From Locusta migratoria (lineage: Eukaryota > Arthropoda > Insecta > Orthoptera > Acrididae), in contig CM048744.1 in assembly GCA_026315105.1 (NCBI GenBank), positions 971,516,221-971,580,220 of the forward strand: a DNA stretch of 64,000 nucleotides, in the 5' to 3' direction. The notes below the pieces were generated by a model, which was not told where the DNA came from, did no database searches, and saw nothing but the letters and a program-made list of their open reading frames with translations. Of this stretch, positions 33,662 to 45,503 are shown piece after piece. Positions within the stretch are counted from its first letter, which is position 1, and the number at the start of each line of letters is the position of its first letter. A program made the translations under genes and the position numbers.

Positions 33662-34024
33662 CTACTTTCTATAAAATTACCAGTTCTGCCTGGCACTTAA
33701 AATAGTAAAAATTTGGATAACCTTTATTTTATAATAAACTTCCTGGCAAGTATTTAGAAGCCTATTATGTACATAAATATCACAAATAAAGTACAAAAAT
33801 ACAAGGTTGACCCAGTAAGCATATTTGACCATTTAAAACATTATTTCCTCCATTTTACACCATTTCACTGAAGTCCCTTGCAAAGTGCAAAAATGAGGTT
33901 CTACTGCCTGTGGCAAACTTCTGCAAAAATACATGTTGCGCACTTCGCTTTCACTATTGATCATAACTGAAACAAAATAGCTTATCCATTATTATGTTTG
34001 ATAGCTGTAAGAACCACTCATTTT

Positions 34025-34420
34025 AATTACGTATTGCACATGCTTCGCAACTCACCATATAGTGCATAGTGGAGGGTACCTTGTATGTCTATTAGTCATT
34101 TCCTTTTCCGCTCCCAGCTAGGAAGAGATATAAACAAATTCTTTTATGCCTCTGTAAGAACCACAATTTCTCTTATCTTTGTGATCTTTACACGAAATGT
34201 AAGTTGGCAGAGGTAGAGTCATTCCACAGTCAGCTTCCAGTTTCAGCCCTCTAAATTTCCTTGAAAAGAACTTTACCTTCCTCCCACTGATCCCCATTTG
34301 AGTTCTCGAAGTGTCACTGCAGCAATGTGTAATAAAACAACACTGTTGGCTGAAGCTGCCCGACCTCTGCAAACTTACTCTGGTTCAGGATTAAGGGAGA
34401 GCCTTGTAACAGTGAACATA
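34025..34420 (-). mobile_element. LINE 3'-end fragment
   Basis: The plus-strand phrases GTGGAGGGTACCTTGTATG, TCATTTCCTTTTCCGCTCCC and CATTTGAGTTCTCGAAGTG belong, as I recall, to the antisense 3' end of an abundant orthopteran LINE. The fragment at 2018 begins with related text. No coding frame. Confidence 0.5.
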
Positions 34421-34492
34421 CTGTGTGTCTTTTTTTCTGGACCCTGGCATATAGGCTGCTCTGCTCAGCAGGTGGGTTGTGAGTTAAAAGTA

Positions 34493-35788
34493 CAGGATGT
34501 TAAAGGAAATATATTTGAATGCATATTTCTTAAACTTTAAGACATACAACTATGAAACTTTACATTCATATCAACCTCTCAAGTTCAGCTTTCAGATGTT
34601 CAATATGTCCTCCATCAGTAACACGAACAATATCACATTGATACTCAAATTCCTCCTATATTGGGACAAACGTGTCCTTTGTCACTGATGTTATGGCAGT
34701 AAGGATCCGGTTCTTCAACTCTTCTAGGTTCTGTGTGACAGTATATAAATGTTTTATTTAATGGAACCCGACAAGAATATGTCACAGGGTGTCAAATCTG
34801 GTGACCATGGAGCCCAGCTGAGACATGCTAAGTCGCCAGCTCCTTGATGACCAATGGAACAGTTGGTAGAGTTTCATTCAGATATTTGTACACTTAGTGC
34901 CTCCAGTAAGAGGGGTGCCCCATGTAGTTGAAAAAAGTTGTTTTTGTGCAGCCTCAGAAATAATCAGTTTTGTAACGTATCGAGATACTGCTGACTGTTA
35001 ACTGTGTTTCAATCAAAGAAGAATGGGCTGTAAACAGATGATTGGGATATCAGACAGAACACATTGACTTTAAGTGAACCTCATACATGTTCAGTGACCG
35101 CGTATAGGTTCTGTAGGTGCCAAATTTGAACATTGTGTTTGTTTAGCTGACCACTAACATGGAAACTCGCTTCATCACTGAGGGCAATGCATTGTGTGAA
35201 AGTCTTATCATTGTCAATAGCATCAAGAATCTCATTACAAAATTCCACATGTTTGCATTTGTCATCAGGACACAGAGCTTGTTGTAAGAACTGTAACTTG
35301 TATGGCTTCATAACCAACTGACATCTCGTAACATGTCAAATTGTTGTTGTATGCAGTTGTAACTTCTGACTGGCATGACGAGTTGATTGGAAATCAGTTT
35401 GAATTTGTGCAACATTTTCTTCAGGAACAGGAGGGCAGCCAGGACTCTTACCTTTACACACGTCCTACATCTGCAAATTGTTGATACCATCTGTGAATGT
35501 TCCATACATTCAGAGGATCAATTTGGTACCTCAACCTGAAATGTCTTTGTACTGTAATCATGGAATGGCACTTAGAAATCTGGAGAACACACAATGATTT
35601 CTGCTGTGGATTGGACATGTTAAACATATGACAGTTACCAAGCAAAGCAGAAGACAAATGACATCTAGTGACTATTAATATAAACTAGACTATGTCTTCG
35701 TTTCTCCAATAGTTGATCTGAGGCACAGCGATCAGTAGTTGGACAAAATAATACTTTGTAATACATATATTCTTTTTGAAACACCCTG
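34493..35788 (-). mobile_element. Mariner-type transposon, full length but decayed
   Basis: TA at 34491-34492 and 35789-35790 flank diverged inverted ends (ACAGGATGTTAAAGG at the left; the reverse complement of the right end is CAGGGTGTTTCAAAAAG). Length about 1.3 kb is typical of mariners. The minus strand encodes transposase pieces in order: QRHFRLRYQIDPLNVWNIHR (HTH region), MKPYKLQFLQQALCPDDKCK, IALSDEASFHVSG (first catalytic Asp) and NKHNVQIWHLQN. Stops interrupt the remainder. Confidence 0.85.
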
Positions 35789-36239
35789 TATTAACACTGC
35801 CTTACTTTGCAGTGCAACCTACGTGTTAGTGGTTAACAGAGCTGTGGGTAAGATGCTAGTATTTAGTAAACATGAAGGAAATCTATACATCGTGAGCTTT
35901 ACAATGCCAAGAAACTGATGTTAGAAAGGGTTGTCATCTGTCTTTGAATGGATCAATTGTGGCTAAATTACTCTCCAGACACGTACAGGAAAGAAAGTAT
36001 ATATTAAATTGTGATATATAACAATAACAAAAATTTATGACAAGAAAAGGAAAATGTAGAATTAAAATTCACTATAGATTAGAGAATTGTCAAAGGTTTG
36101 TAAGTATAAATATCTCAGAAATGATTTGATTCATAAGTGGATAAGAAATTACATTAAAGATCTTACTGGTAAAAACAAAATAGTAAGTTAAATGTGAATC
36201 TGTGGTATGAAGCTCATAATGTATTGAATACTCTGGTGT

Positions 36240-36630
36240 GATTGAGCCAGAATTTTCTTCATGAGTACCAATCGCACAGACCAGAGCATGGAATATAAAG
36301 CTCAACTGTGTGACTGATTTGAAGAATTCCTAGCTAACATAACACATCATGTGATTCTCAAATGACTGTCTGACATGAAAATGATTTCTGGGATGTCCCA
36401 AGAGAATGTTATAGGACCATTGCTGTCCACAATATATAAAATGAGCTCATAGATTGAAGTTTTAAGAGGTGTTTTGCATATGATGCTGAAGTACATTGAG
36501 AATCCCAACACTGGAAAACTAGCAAAATGCAGGACGATCTGCAGCATATTGACACACGTTCCAGGAAGAGGCCATTGACTCTCAATATAAACAAATTTAA
36601 CATACTGGGAATACATAGAAAGATCTTTTA
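36240..36630 (+). mobile_element. LINE reverse-transcriptase fragment
   Basis: Plus-strand translation near 36525-36620 reads QDDLQHIDTRSRKRPLTLNI, NKFNILGIH. This is the post-FADD region of jockey-like LINEs, preceded near 36395 by a degraded SQENVIGPLLSTIYK. Stops are frequent. Confidence 0.6.
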
Positions 36631-39609
36631 TTATACAACTAGCTTATATGCCCATGCTTCACTATGGTTGTTAAACAGGGCCCTGTGTATATCATGGTTT
36701 TTTTAGGTTCTGGATCTAGTTCAGCAAAAACAGAATCCTTGTTGGATTGCTCTGTCAATAAACTCAGTTCTTCTAGCCAAGATGTTAAATTTAAGTAGAA
36801 GTCATTGTAGTAAACAATGAATGTTCATAAAGGTTTATATACAAAAAGAGAAATTATTTTAAGTCCATACTCTGGGTCAATGTAAATCAGTTAGGTTGTG
36901 TTCATAAAGTTAAGACTGCGGTGTTTAATTGTCTGTTTGGCATAAACTTCTGAAAACACTTGTATTGTTGAGATGAGAAATAGTAAAAATAACAGTGCCA
37001 TGTATTGGTTCTATGGTGTAGTACTAAACTCTTTATCTCTCACAGTAAGTGTATGCTGAAGTATTAGAATGTTGCAGCATTGCACTGGGGATGATGTAGT
37101 TACTCTGTATGCAGTGCTCCATATTAACGAAAAGTTGATGAATACTGAAAGAGTTCACATCTGTTTAAATAAGATTTCATGGTGGTGTCCATGTGCGATA
37201 AAGTAAGTCTGGGTAATCGTTGAAGGAATGGCATCAGCTGATCATCTGTAAAGAACTTTCCAGTGAATTGTCTTGACTGTGTTAGCAGAATCGACCACTC
37301 TTTCAGCTAATACATGTCCCCACGTCCTGCATTGATTATTTCATAAAGCACCAAGTTGAAATATATCTTGTGTAATAGAACTATATATTCAGAAGTCGGA
37401 TTATAACTCAAAGTACAATTGTCTTTGCAAAAGAAGACTTTTTCTCTATCTTATTGCAGTCCTCATCAAAATTAAATAATTACAAATTTTAATCAGAATA
37501 CCATACTGAACAATTATGAAAGCAGGGAGCTTTCTGATGAGTTTGTCGTTTGCTTGTGTATATTATCTCTAGCGGCAGGCACAGAGCAGAAATGCCTCTG
37601 GAGTGACCATTCAGAGGCACAGAACAGTTTTGCTTCCTTCAACATTAAGATTGAAATATCACCTGATATTGGAAAAAATCTACTAATCGATGACTTTATC
37701 TTGGTCCTTTTTTTGTTCGGTTAAAACGGATGACTGTGTGTAAATGACACTTTTAGCGAAGCTTCCTCAACTTTCTTGTTGCTTTTGTGACACATTTATT
37801 TAGATATTATTTCATGTTTCGTGGTTGCTCTGCGAAAAGGAGGTGGGGCTTCTTTGCAGTCAGTGCGGTACAAACCAATTGTAAGATCAAATAAATGTGT
37901 GGAAAGAGTGGATTTGTTTCAATATCACTTGGTAATTCCAGTTTAATGTTGAGAAGATGCACAGTATCCAATGTTCACTACATAGATATTTCTACTCTAT
38001 GTATAATTTAGTCATTATATCCGTCCAAAAGATACACTTCTTTTCTTTCCATGACATTGCAAAGCATATGGGATACAGCTAGGAAGAAAAAAAAATTGTG
38101 TCCTACCTGGGCTAAACTTTATTTACAGTGGCAGCGGTTTAGTTTGCTATCATTGGCAATGAACTATTTGCTTTAGGAGGATGATTAATTTACTGACCAG
38201 AACAACATAAATTATTTATTTCATCTTGAACATAAAGAATTATTCCCCTTATTCTACATGACTGATTTGAAACAGTATTCAACAGCCGTTGCCAACATCA
38301 ACACACAACGCCGCTGTTGTAAGTAAAATTGTACCCCTTTCCCCCTTTCTTGTAGTGTATTAAACTATAGTTATGAGAATGAAAAAACAAAAAAAACCAG
38401 CAACGCCATAATTGGTTATTTGGTGTGCTGTGTAACTAACATCGCCTCACTTTGTCCTTTCCTTCACTATGGCGTTTTTGAGGTATTCCTAAACAGAACA
38501 CACTCAAAATGTAATGAGGATACACTGAAATCAGAAAGGGTACTACAAAATTCCATTTTCCTTGCAAAGAATTCTTATGTAAATTATAGCATTGATAGGT
38601 GCGAAGGAATATAATTAAATTTCAAATTCCCCTGTCAAAAGAATCAGATGTCGTTAAGCTGTGAATATACTAAGTGTAACCAACAACTCACCGTTCAATG
38701 TTTGTATTTGCAGGGATAATACTGCGTCTCTTAATTCAAAATACTTATGTTACTGAGGGAATAAGCACAACACGATCATGTGTTGTTTCTTTGCAGCACT
38801 ACAAAACCAACAGCACTTTTAATGGTTCATTGCTGTTCTATGGCATAACCATCGATAAGAAATTAAAAAAAAAAAAGTGCAGCAGGGCCAACTTTTAGTT
38901 CTTTGGTGCACTACGTAACTAACAGGGCCTCTATTTGTTCTGTACTGCACTACACCGTTTTCTAGACATTCCTAAACAGAATGGACCCAAGTTGTAATAA
39001 GTACACAACGAAATCAGAAAGGAAACTACACAATTTCCTGTTTCTTGTAAAGAATTATTAGTAAATGAAAACTTCGATAGACGCGAAGGAAAGTCGTTAT
39101 GTTTTAAATTCAAATGATACCCGCGGAAAGAAGCACTTTTTTTCTTTTCATTATATTGCGAAGCATGCGGGATACAGCTAGTAAAAAACATATTTTTTTG
39201 TGTCATACCTAGGTTAAATTTTACTTGCAATGGCAGCAGTTTAGTATGTTAACGTTGCCAACGAAATATTCGCTTTAGGGGGATCATTAATTTATTGATC
39301 GGAACAACATTAATCATTTATTTCTTTATCAGTGTATTACACTTAAGTTAGGAGAATAAACAACGCAGCATCGCCATCTATTAGTTATTTGGTATGTCAG
39401 TAACAGCGACTCTATCAGGTCTTTGCTATACTACCCTGCATTTTATGCATAGCATACACCAGAAACTACAAATTACGGTATCTTTTCCCTGATCAGATTT
39501 TGATGAAATGAAACTTATATGTTGCCCCAAGGTACTCTCAGTTGACCTATGAAACCCCATGCAAGTTCGTGTAGTTCTCTTGGAGATTTGCTGTTTCACA
39601 CCGTACTTA

Positions 39610-40020
39610 TAGCCACTGCGGAGCGCACTGCGGCGCCGGCCGCGGTGGCCGAGGTGACTGAGGCGCTCCAGTCACGGTCAGCACGGCCACTACGGTCGGG
39701 GGTTCGAATCCCCCCTCGGGCATGGATATTTGTGCCGTCCTAGTTCGTAAGTAGTTCATAGGTAGTTTGTAAGTTTAGGGACTGATGACCCCGTAGTTAA
39801 GTCCCATAAGTTTAACAAACATTTGAACATTTTCGCACTGCGGTGCTATGCTACGTGTGAGGCCGCTCCCGATCGGAGGTTCGAATACCCCCCCCCCCCC
39901 CCTCGGACATGTATGTTTGTGCTGTCTTTAGTATAAGTTAGTACATAAGTAGTTCGTAAGTTTAGGGACTGATGACCCCACAGTTAAGTCCCATAAGATT
40001 TACAAACATTTGAACATTTT
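39610..40020 (+). mobile_element. Older type A SINE, split by a younger one
   Basis: The head part lies left of 39634 and the remainder at 39844-40020, with GGAGGTTCGAATACC, a C-run, GGGACTGATGACCCCACAG and TTACAAACATTTGAACATTT. The interruption is exactly the younger SINE with its duplication. Confidence 0.75.
39635..39833 (+). mobile_element. Type A SINE inserted into an older SINE
   Basis: Perfect 10-bp duplication CGCACTGCGG at 39624-39633 and 39834-39843. The head reads GCCGGCCGCGGTGGCCGAGG and box B GGGTTCGAATCCCC. The body and tail are as in other type A copies. Confidence 0.92.
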
Positions 40021-41137
40021 CAACACCATTAGTCATAAGCATACAATACACATAAAATTTCAAATTACGATATCTTTCCTTCCTTTGATCCGATTTTAAT
40101 GAAACTAAGCCTATGTTACTCTTCAAACTATTCTCAGTTTACCTGTGGAAATCCACGAAAGTTCTTGTAGTACTTTTGGATATTAATCTCAACAAATAGA
40201 CACATACGATGGCTTTTAAGCAAATGATTAAATTATGATATTTTTATTTTCTGTAATCCGATTTTAATTATTGGAGCCTTTATGTAACCTCACGATGTTC
40301 TAAAGTTACGTGTCGAAATCCCATGAAAATTCGTCAAGTAGTTTTGGAGATATACGTGTTCAAAGAGAGAGATATACATGGCAGTCGTAGTTAAAAAAAA
40401 TTGAAATTACGATATTCTTTTTTTTCCGTAATCCGAGTTTCATGAAACGAAGTCTATATATTGCCCACTTACGCTTAAGTTACCTGTGAAAACTCCATGC
40501 AAATACTTGAAGTAGTTTTGGAGATATAAGGTTTTTAATAGTTGAAAAAACAGACACGGCGATTACTGAAAACACTTAAAATTACGATATCTTTTCTTTT
40601 TTTTCCACGATCCGATTTTGTTAAAGTTATGCCTATATGTTGACCTAAACTTTTCTCATGTAACCTGTGAAAACCGCATGAAGATTCGTCCAGTGGTTTT
40701 GAAGATTGAAGGGAACAGCGACAGGCCTACATTTACATATTTATTATTAGTATAGATTACAGAACAATCACTGTAAGCAGTTACTTTCATAAAATTCCTG
40801 GGAGTATGCATTAATTGCTATTTGAGTTAGTCGTGTGTAAAGCAAGTTTTGGATTGAGATTCACTGGTAGAATCCTCAGGCAGTGTATCCTCTTTAGTCC
40901 CCAAGTCCAGCGGGCTGGACACAACTTCTCTATTTTTGTTTAAGGGAAGTTACTGTTTTTTCCTTACTGTAACCACATGGTCAGTACGCAGGACAGTTAT
41001 TTTGCCTCTAGAATATTTTTCTTTGTGTTATTTAGTTTTTGCTGTTGGCTCCAATGAGAGGTTTTGCTTAGTGCATGGTGGCCACTGCTTCTGGCAATAC
41101 CTCTGTGATGTGTTCCAGAAACAAGTGTAATTATGAA

Positions 41138-41356
41138 ACTTACTGGCAGATTAAAATTGTGTGCCGGAACCGGGACTCGAACCTGGGACTTTTGCCTTTC
41201 GCGGGCAAGCGCACTACTGACTGTGCTATCCCGACACGACTCACGATGCCGCCTCACAACTTTACTTCCGCCAGTACCTCGCCTCCTACTTTCCAAACTT
41301 CACAGAAGCTCTCCTGCAAACCATGCAAGACTAGCACTCATGGAAGAAAGGGTATG
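41138..41356 (-). mobile_element. tRNA-derived SINE, type C
   Basis: Perfect 11-bp duplication GTAATTATGAA at 41127-41137 and 41357-41367. The plus strand shows the antisense head GGGACTCGAACCTGGGAC (box B) and GGGCAAGCGCACTACTGAC (anticodon/box A side), then GCCAGTACCTCGCCTCCTAC. Confidence 0.92.
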
Positions 41357-42299
41357 GTAATTATGAATGCCATACTCAGTTTTCCATCATTATTTATCAT
41401 TTTTGTTGTTGTTAATAGATCGAACATTATATTGCAATCTGTTAAGTAACCTAAAACCTGTAGTTCTTATTATTTCAAAGAGTTAATGAAGTCCAGCTGG
41501 CTGGACAGATGGTTGCTGTTACTGTAGTCGATCATTGATTAATATCTCTGATACCCATGCTTCTCATTAATTAGTGATATGTATGACATTAACTGTGTAT
41601 TGGAAACTGTAATAATTTCCTAATTAACTTTAAAGGTTCACAACTATTTTTCGTTCCACTTGGTGTGGATGAACGAGTCACAGTTGCTGAAATTTACCAT
41701 TCTGCCAAATTACAGACAAAAATAAATGGATGATGTCGAAACAAGGGCTGCAAGACTAAAACCAAGTTCATATGCTCAGAATGCCAAGTATATTTGTTTA
41801 TACTAAAGAGAGACAATATTTTTTTGACTCTCACAACTGAAATCGATTGTGATGGACTACCACAATTACAGAAATATCTGTCACAAAACTGCTTTTTTAG
41901 TGTCATAATTTTTTAGCACTCTGAAAGTAATGTTTTTAATTATAAATAAATAATATAAAACTTATACTTCTTCCTCGAAAGACCATATATCATCAAAAGT
42001 AACTTTGAATCCCGGGGTCCAGCCGGCTGGACATAGGAAAGTCTCCCTCTGGATGAACATTATCAAAAAATTACTGTAACGCTGTTCATACATGATACCT
42101 GTATGAAATGCTCTTTTAATAAAATATGTGAAAAATATAGAAAAATTTTCTTGGGACTGAAGAGGGAATAGTCCATCAACAAAGTAAGTATGTAACAAAA
42201 TAGTAATTCGACCACTACTTGAATATTGTCACGTTGAAAACTGCTGGTGGTCTGGAATTCAAAGGCTGCTCATTAACACTTTACACTTAGAACAGGTTT

Positions 42300-42454
42300 A
42301 TTGCGTTTATCGCTAACACAAAAATACACTCAGAACAGCTTCATAGTTTCTTCGGGTTTGCTGCCGGATTTTGAAGTCGAACTGACCCAATATTTCGGCG
42401 GAACACCTGTCCGCCATCCTCAGGGGAACTGCTGTTGCTGGACTCGCCGACAAC
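42300..42454 (-). mobile_element. Penelope-like element, 3' portion beyond the LINE insertion
   Basis: Continues the Penelope element interrupted at 42455-44759. The minus strand contains GGATGGCGGACAGGTGTTCC and CGAAATATTGGGTCAGTTCG, typical of Penelope terminal repeats in insects. The Penelope reading frame would reach a stop shortly after the junction. Confidence 0.65.
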
Positions 42455-42467
42455 TGATGCCGAGGGC

Positions 42468-44746
42468 TTTTTTTTTCCTTTATTGTTTTTTAAAGCCAGC
42501 TGTAGAAACAGCTGGCAGCAGCTGCGATGGCTGCTCTTCAGCCATGTGACATACAAAAATGTTGACAAAGACGAGATAAAATATAAAAAGATGAACAAAA
42601 TTTGCGGAAATTAAAAAAAAAAATTGACATATAGAGTTTTCGACAGACTAAAACGGACATGTACAAACGGGACAAAACATACGGCAGAGAACAAAAAAAC
42701 AGACGGGTAGTGATAAAACACACACACAGTCAGTAAAAACGATCGGCCACGGTGACAAGTTTAAAAGTACATTGCGGAGACACGAAGTTCACACATGAAG
42801 ACAGCGGACGGCATACAGAATAAAACATAGGGGCGGCGATTATGGAGGCACTGAGTAAAACACACGACACTGGAGGCACTTGCACTGAACACGTAGATAA
42901 AAAGTCGAGACGCCCCCGCGGGGGGGTGGGGAGGGGGGGGGAGGTGGGGCAGGGAAGTGCGGGGGAGGGGGAGAAGGGGAGGGAAGAGAGCGTAAGGAGG
43001 GAAGGAGTGACGAGACTCTGGGCATGGGAGAGGGGTAGCCAAGCGGGCGGGAAGGGAAAGGGACGGGAGAGAGGGGAGGGGCGCTGATGCTACGGGGAAG
43101 GGATCAGAGTTGGTAGGAGGGGTAGATATCGGGACGAAGTTCGGTATCCGGTAGAGGAAGAGTGCGGACATTGCCCTGGGAGAGGATACGGAGCGTATGG
43201 AGGTGATGGCCGGGAGGAACGGTTTGGCGAAGGCGTGGCAGAGGCCCGGGATTTGTAAGAATAGGGTATACCAGAGGGTTTTGGGACTCTATTTTGCGGG
43301 ATGTGTAAAGGAGCCGGAGATGTTCAAGGTTTTGTAGGAGAGGAGGGAAGGGGATGAGGTCATAGAGGATCCGCGTGGGGGAAGGGAGTCTGATACGGTA
43401 TGCGAGGCGGAGGGCGTGGCGTTCTAGGATCTGGAGGGATTTGTAGAAAGTAGGAGGGGCTGATATCCAGGCGGGGTGGAAGGAACAAAGGACGGGGCGC
43501 ATGATTGATTTGTAGGTGTGGAGGACCGTGGAAGGGTGGAGGCCCCACGTCCGGCCAGTAAGGAGTTTTAGGAGGTTTAGGCGGGACAGAGCTTTCTCAC
43601 GGAGGGATTTGAGGTATGGAGTCCAGGACAGTTGGCGGTCAAGGGTAAGGCCAAGGTACTTGAGGGTGGGGGTGTGACGGATGGGTCGGTTGTGAAGGGT
43701 AAGATAGAAATCGTGGAGGCAGAAGGAGCGGGTAGTACGATCTATGACTATTGCCTGGGATTTGTCGGGATTGACGGAGAGGAGCCACCGGTTACACCAG
43801 GAGGCGAACTCGGTGAGGTGGGACTGGAGCAAAACCTGGGAACGGGCAAGGGAGGGGGCGAGGGCCAGGAAGGCGGTGTCGTCAGCATATTGGAGGAGAT
43901 AGACGGGAGGTTTGGGTTGAGGCATGTCGGCAGAGTAGAGGTGATAGAGGAGGGGAGAGAGGACTGAGCCTTGGGGCACCCCGGCGGAGGGGTAGAAAAT
44001 ACGGGAGTCGGAGTTGCAGACAGTGACGTAGGAGGGGCGGCGGGTAAGGAAGGAAGCGATGAGGCGGACGTAATTAATGGGAATGGCGTAGAGCTGGATC
44101 TTGAAGAGGAGACCGGAATGCCATACTCGGTCGTAGGCTTTTTGGATGTCGAGGGATACAAAAATTGCGGAGTGACGGGAGTTGAGTTGGACGGAGAGGA
44201 GATGAGTCAGGCGAAGGAGCTGGTCGTCGGCGGAGAAGGAGGGTCGGAAGCCACATTGGGAGGGGGGGAGAAACTGGTGGCGGTGGAGGTGCTGGTGGAT
44301 TCGACGAGAAAGGATGGTTTCCAGGACCTTGCTGAACACGGAGGTAAGACTGATGGGACGGTAGGATGAGGTCTGGGACGGGGGTTTGTCGGGTTTGAGG
44401 AACATGAGAATACGGGAGGTTTTCCACAGGTCGGGGTAGAAGCCAGTATAAAGGATGACATTGTAGAGTTTGGCAAGGACTTCGACCGAGGTGTCGATGG
44501 AGCGACGGTAGGCATCCCAGTCGGCACGGGAATAGTCATGGACGAGTTTGGGAGGGGGCATGGGACGAGGAGCGCAGGTGGGGCGGGGGCGGTGGTCAAA
44601 GGTAAGTAGGACAGGGGCGTGGTCACTGCCTATTAGGTCTAGGACCCCAGCGGGGTGACGGGAATGAAGGTTGAGGTCAGCGGCAATGACATAGGTCGGG
44701 AAGGTGCGGTCGACATGGGAGAGGAAATCGTACGGGAGAGGAGAGG
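42468..44746 (-). mobile_element. 5'-truncated jockey-like LINE inserted in a Penelope element
   Basis: Flanked by the perfect 13-bp duplication TGATGCCGAGGGC (42455-42467 and 44747-44759). Next to 42467 the plus strand has a T9 run, i.e. a poly-A tail on the minus strand, with AATAAA just before it. Encodes the end of an AP-like endonuclease (TYVIAADLNLHSR, IGSDHAPVLLTF) and a reverse transcriptase: SYRPISLTSVFSKVLE, VSLDIQKAYDRVWH, AGVPQGSVLSPLLYHLYSAD, LLQYADDTAFLAL and LKYLGLTLDRQLSW. The endonuclease and the part before the reverse transcriptase are shortened by deletions. The 3' UTR (about 42900-43090) is extremely G-rich on the plus strand. Confidence 0.93.
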
Positions 44747-45503
44747 TGATGCCGAGGGCATGGAACGCCGTCCTATATAGGCCTGCGAGTGATGAAGGCG
44801 CATGCGCGGCCTGCCACGGGTACTGCACATAGACAGGTCTTGCGGCGCCGCCGGTGGCGGAAAGGCGGTGCTCGCGATATATCGCAGTCATGGGTTGTCT
44901 TCCAGCAATCTGGTGGGTTGCATAAAAAGATCGATGTTTTTTCATATGTGATAAAACCGGGTTCCACGCCCTGCTAAGCGGAAAACCCTTGTCTCTATTA
45001 ATTAAATTTTCAGATAGCCTGATTTCAATAGACTCTTTATACACATTGTCCCAAAAACCGGACGTGCTGGCCACAATACGAGTCTCATAGAACAACATCC
45101 TATGTTGCTCGTTTAGACAATGTTCCGCAACTGCTGACTTTTCGGGCTGTAGAAGCCTGATGTGACGGCGATGTTCCACACATCTGTCATGAACAGTGCG
45201 GGTCGACCTGCCAATGTACGCCTTCCCACATTCGCATGGAATCCTGTACACACCCTGTTTTTTAAGGCCCAAGTCGTCTTTAACGGATCCTAAAAGTGTC
45301 CTGATCTTGGGTGGTGGACGGAACGCACTCTGGATGTTCAGTTTCTTTAGGATTCTGCTAATTTTGTGAGATATGCCCCCTGCATACGGAATAAAAGCAA
45401 CAGATCTTTCTTCCTCTTCATGTGATTCCCGGGATGGTCCAAACTGCATAGCTCGAAGAATCTGCCTCTCGGAGTACCCTTTTTCCTTAAACACAGAAGT
45501 CAA
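43104..45503 (-). pseudogene. Chimeric 799-codon open frame, Penelope nuclease running into LINE
   Basis: Residues 1 to about 248 are Penelope: GIY-YIG nuclease GVYRIPCECGKAYIGRSTRT near residues 83-102 and LINRDKGFPLSRAWNPVL near 168-185. From the 13-bp duplication on, the frame is LINE coding sequence. The chimera arose by insertion and is kept open by chance. A single bifunctional protein is not expected. The preceding Penelope reverse transcriptase (45901-45500) is in a frame offset by a short overlap. Confidence 0.9.

Larger units (their letters stand above)
39465..40725. repeat. About five diverged tandem units of roughly 160 bp
   Basis: Each unit has AAATTACG(A/G)TATCTTT, then TCCGATTTTNATGAAA-like text, then CCTGTGAAAANNCCATG and a TAGTTTTGGAGAT phrase. 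Units start near 39470, 40065, 40230, 40407 and 40570. The first gap is explained by the SINE insertions. Confidence 0.7.
36640..40757. repeat. Unclassified long interspersed repeat with internal direct repeats
   Basis: Begins near CTAGCTTATATGCCCATGC and ends near TTATTATTAGTATAGAT, terminal phrases typical of noncoding insect interspersed repeats. Inside, 38404-38612 and 38890-39098 are diverged copies of each other (both with ATTCCTAAACAGAA and GAAATCAGAAAGG). Likewise 38080-38240 and 39175-39330 (both with TTTAGG(A/G)GGAT(G/C)ATTAATTTA). No ORF. Class unknown. SINEs interrupt it at 39610-40020. Confidence 0.5.

Noticed and set aside
43632..44369. Gly/Glu-rich open frames on the plus strand
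   Set aside because: They are antisense readings of the GC-rich LINE coding region and lack any motif.
43104..45503. A novel retroelement encoding GIY-YIG nuclease, AP-like nuclease and reverse transcriptase in one protein
   Set aside because: The 13-bp duplication and poly-A tail at the LINE ends show a chance in-frame insertion.
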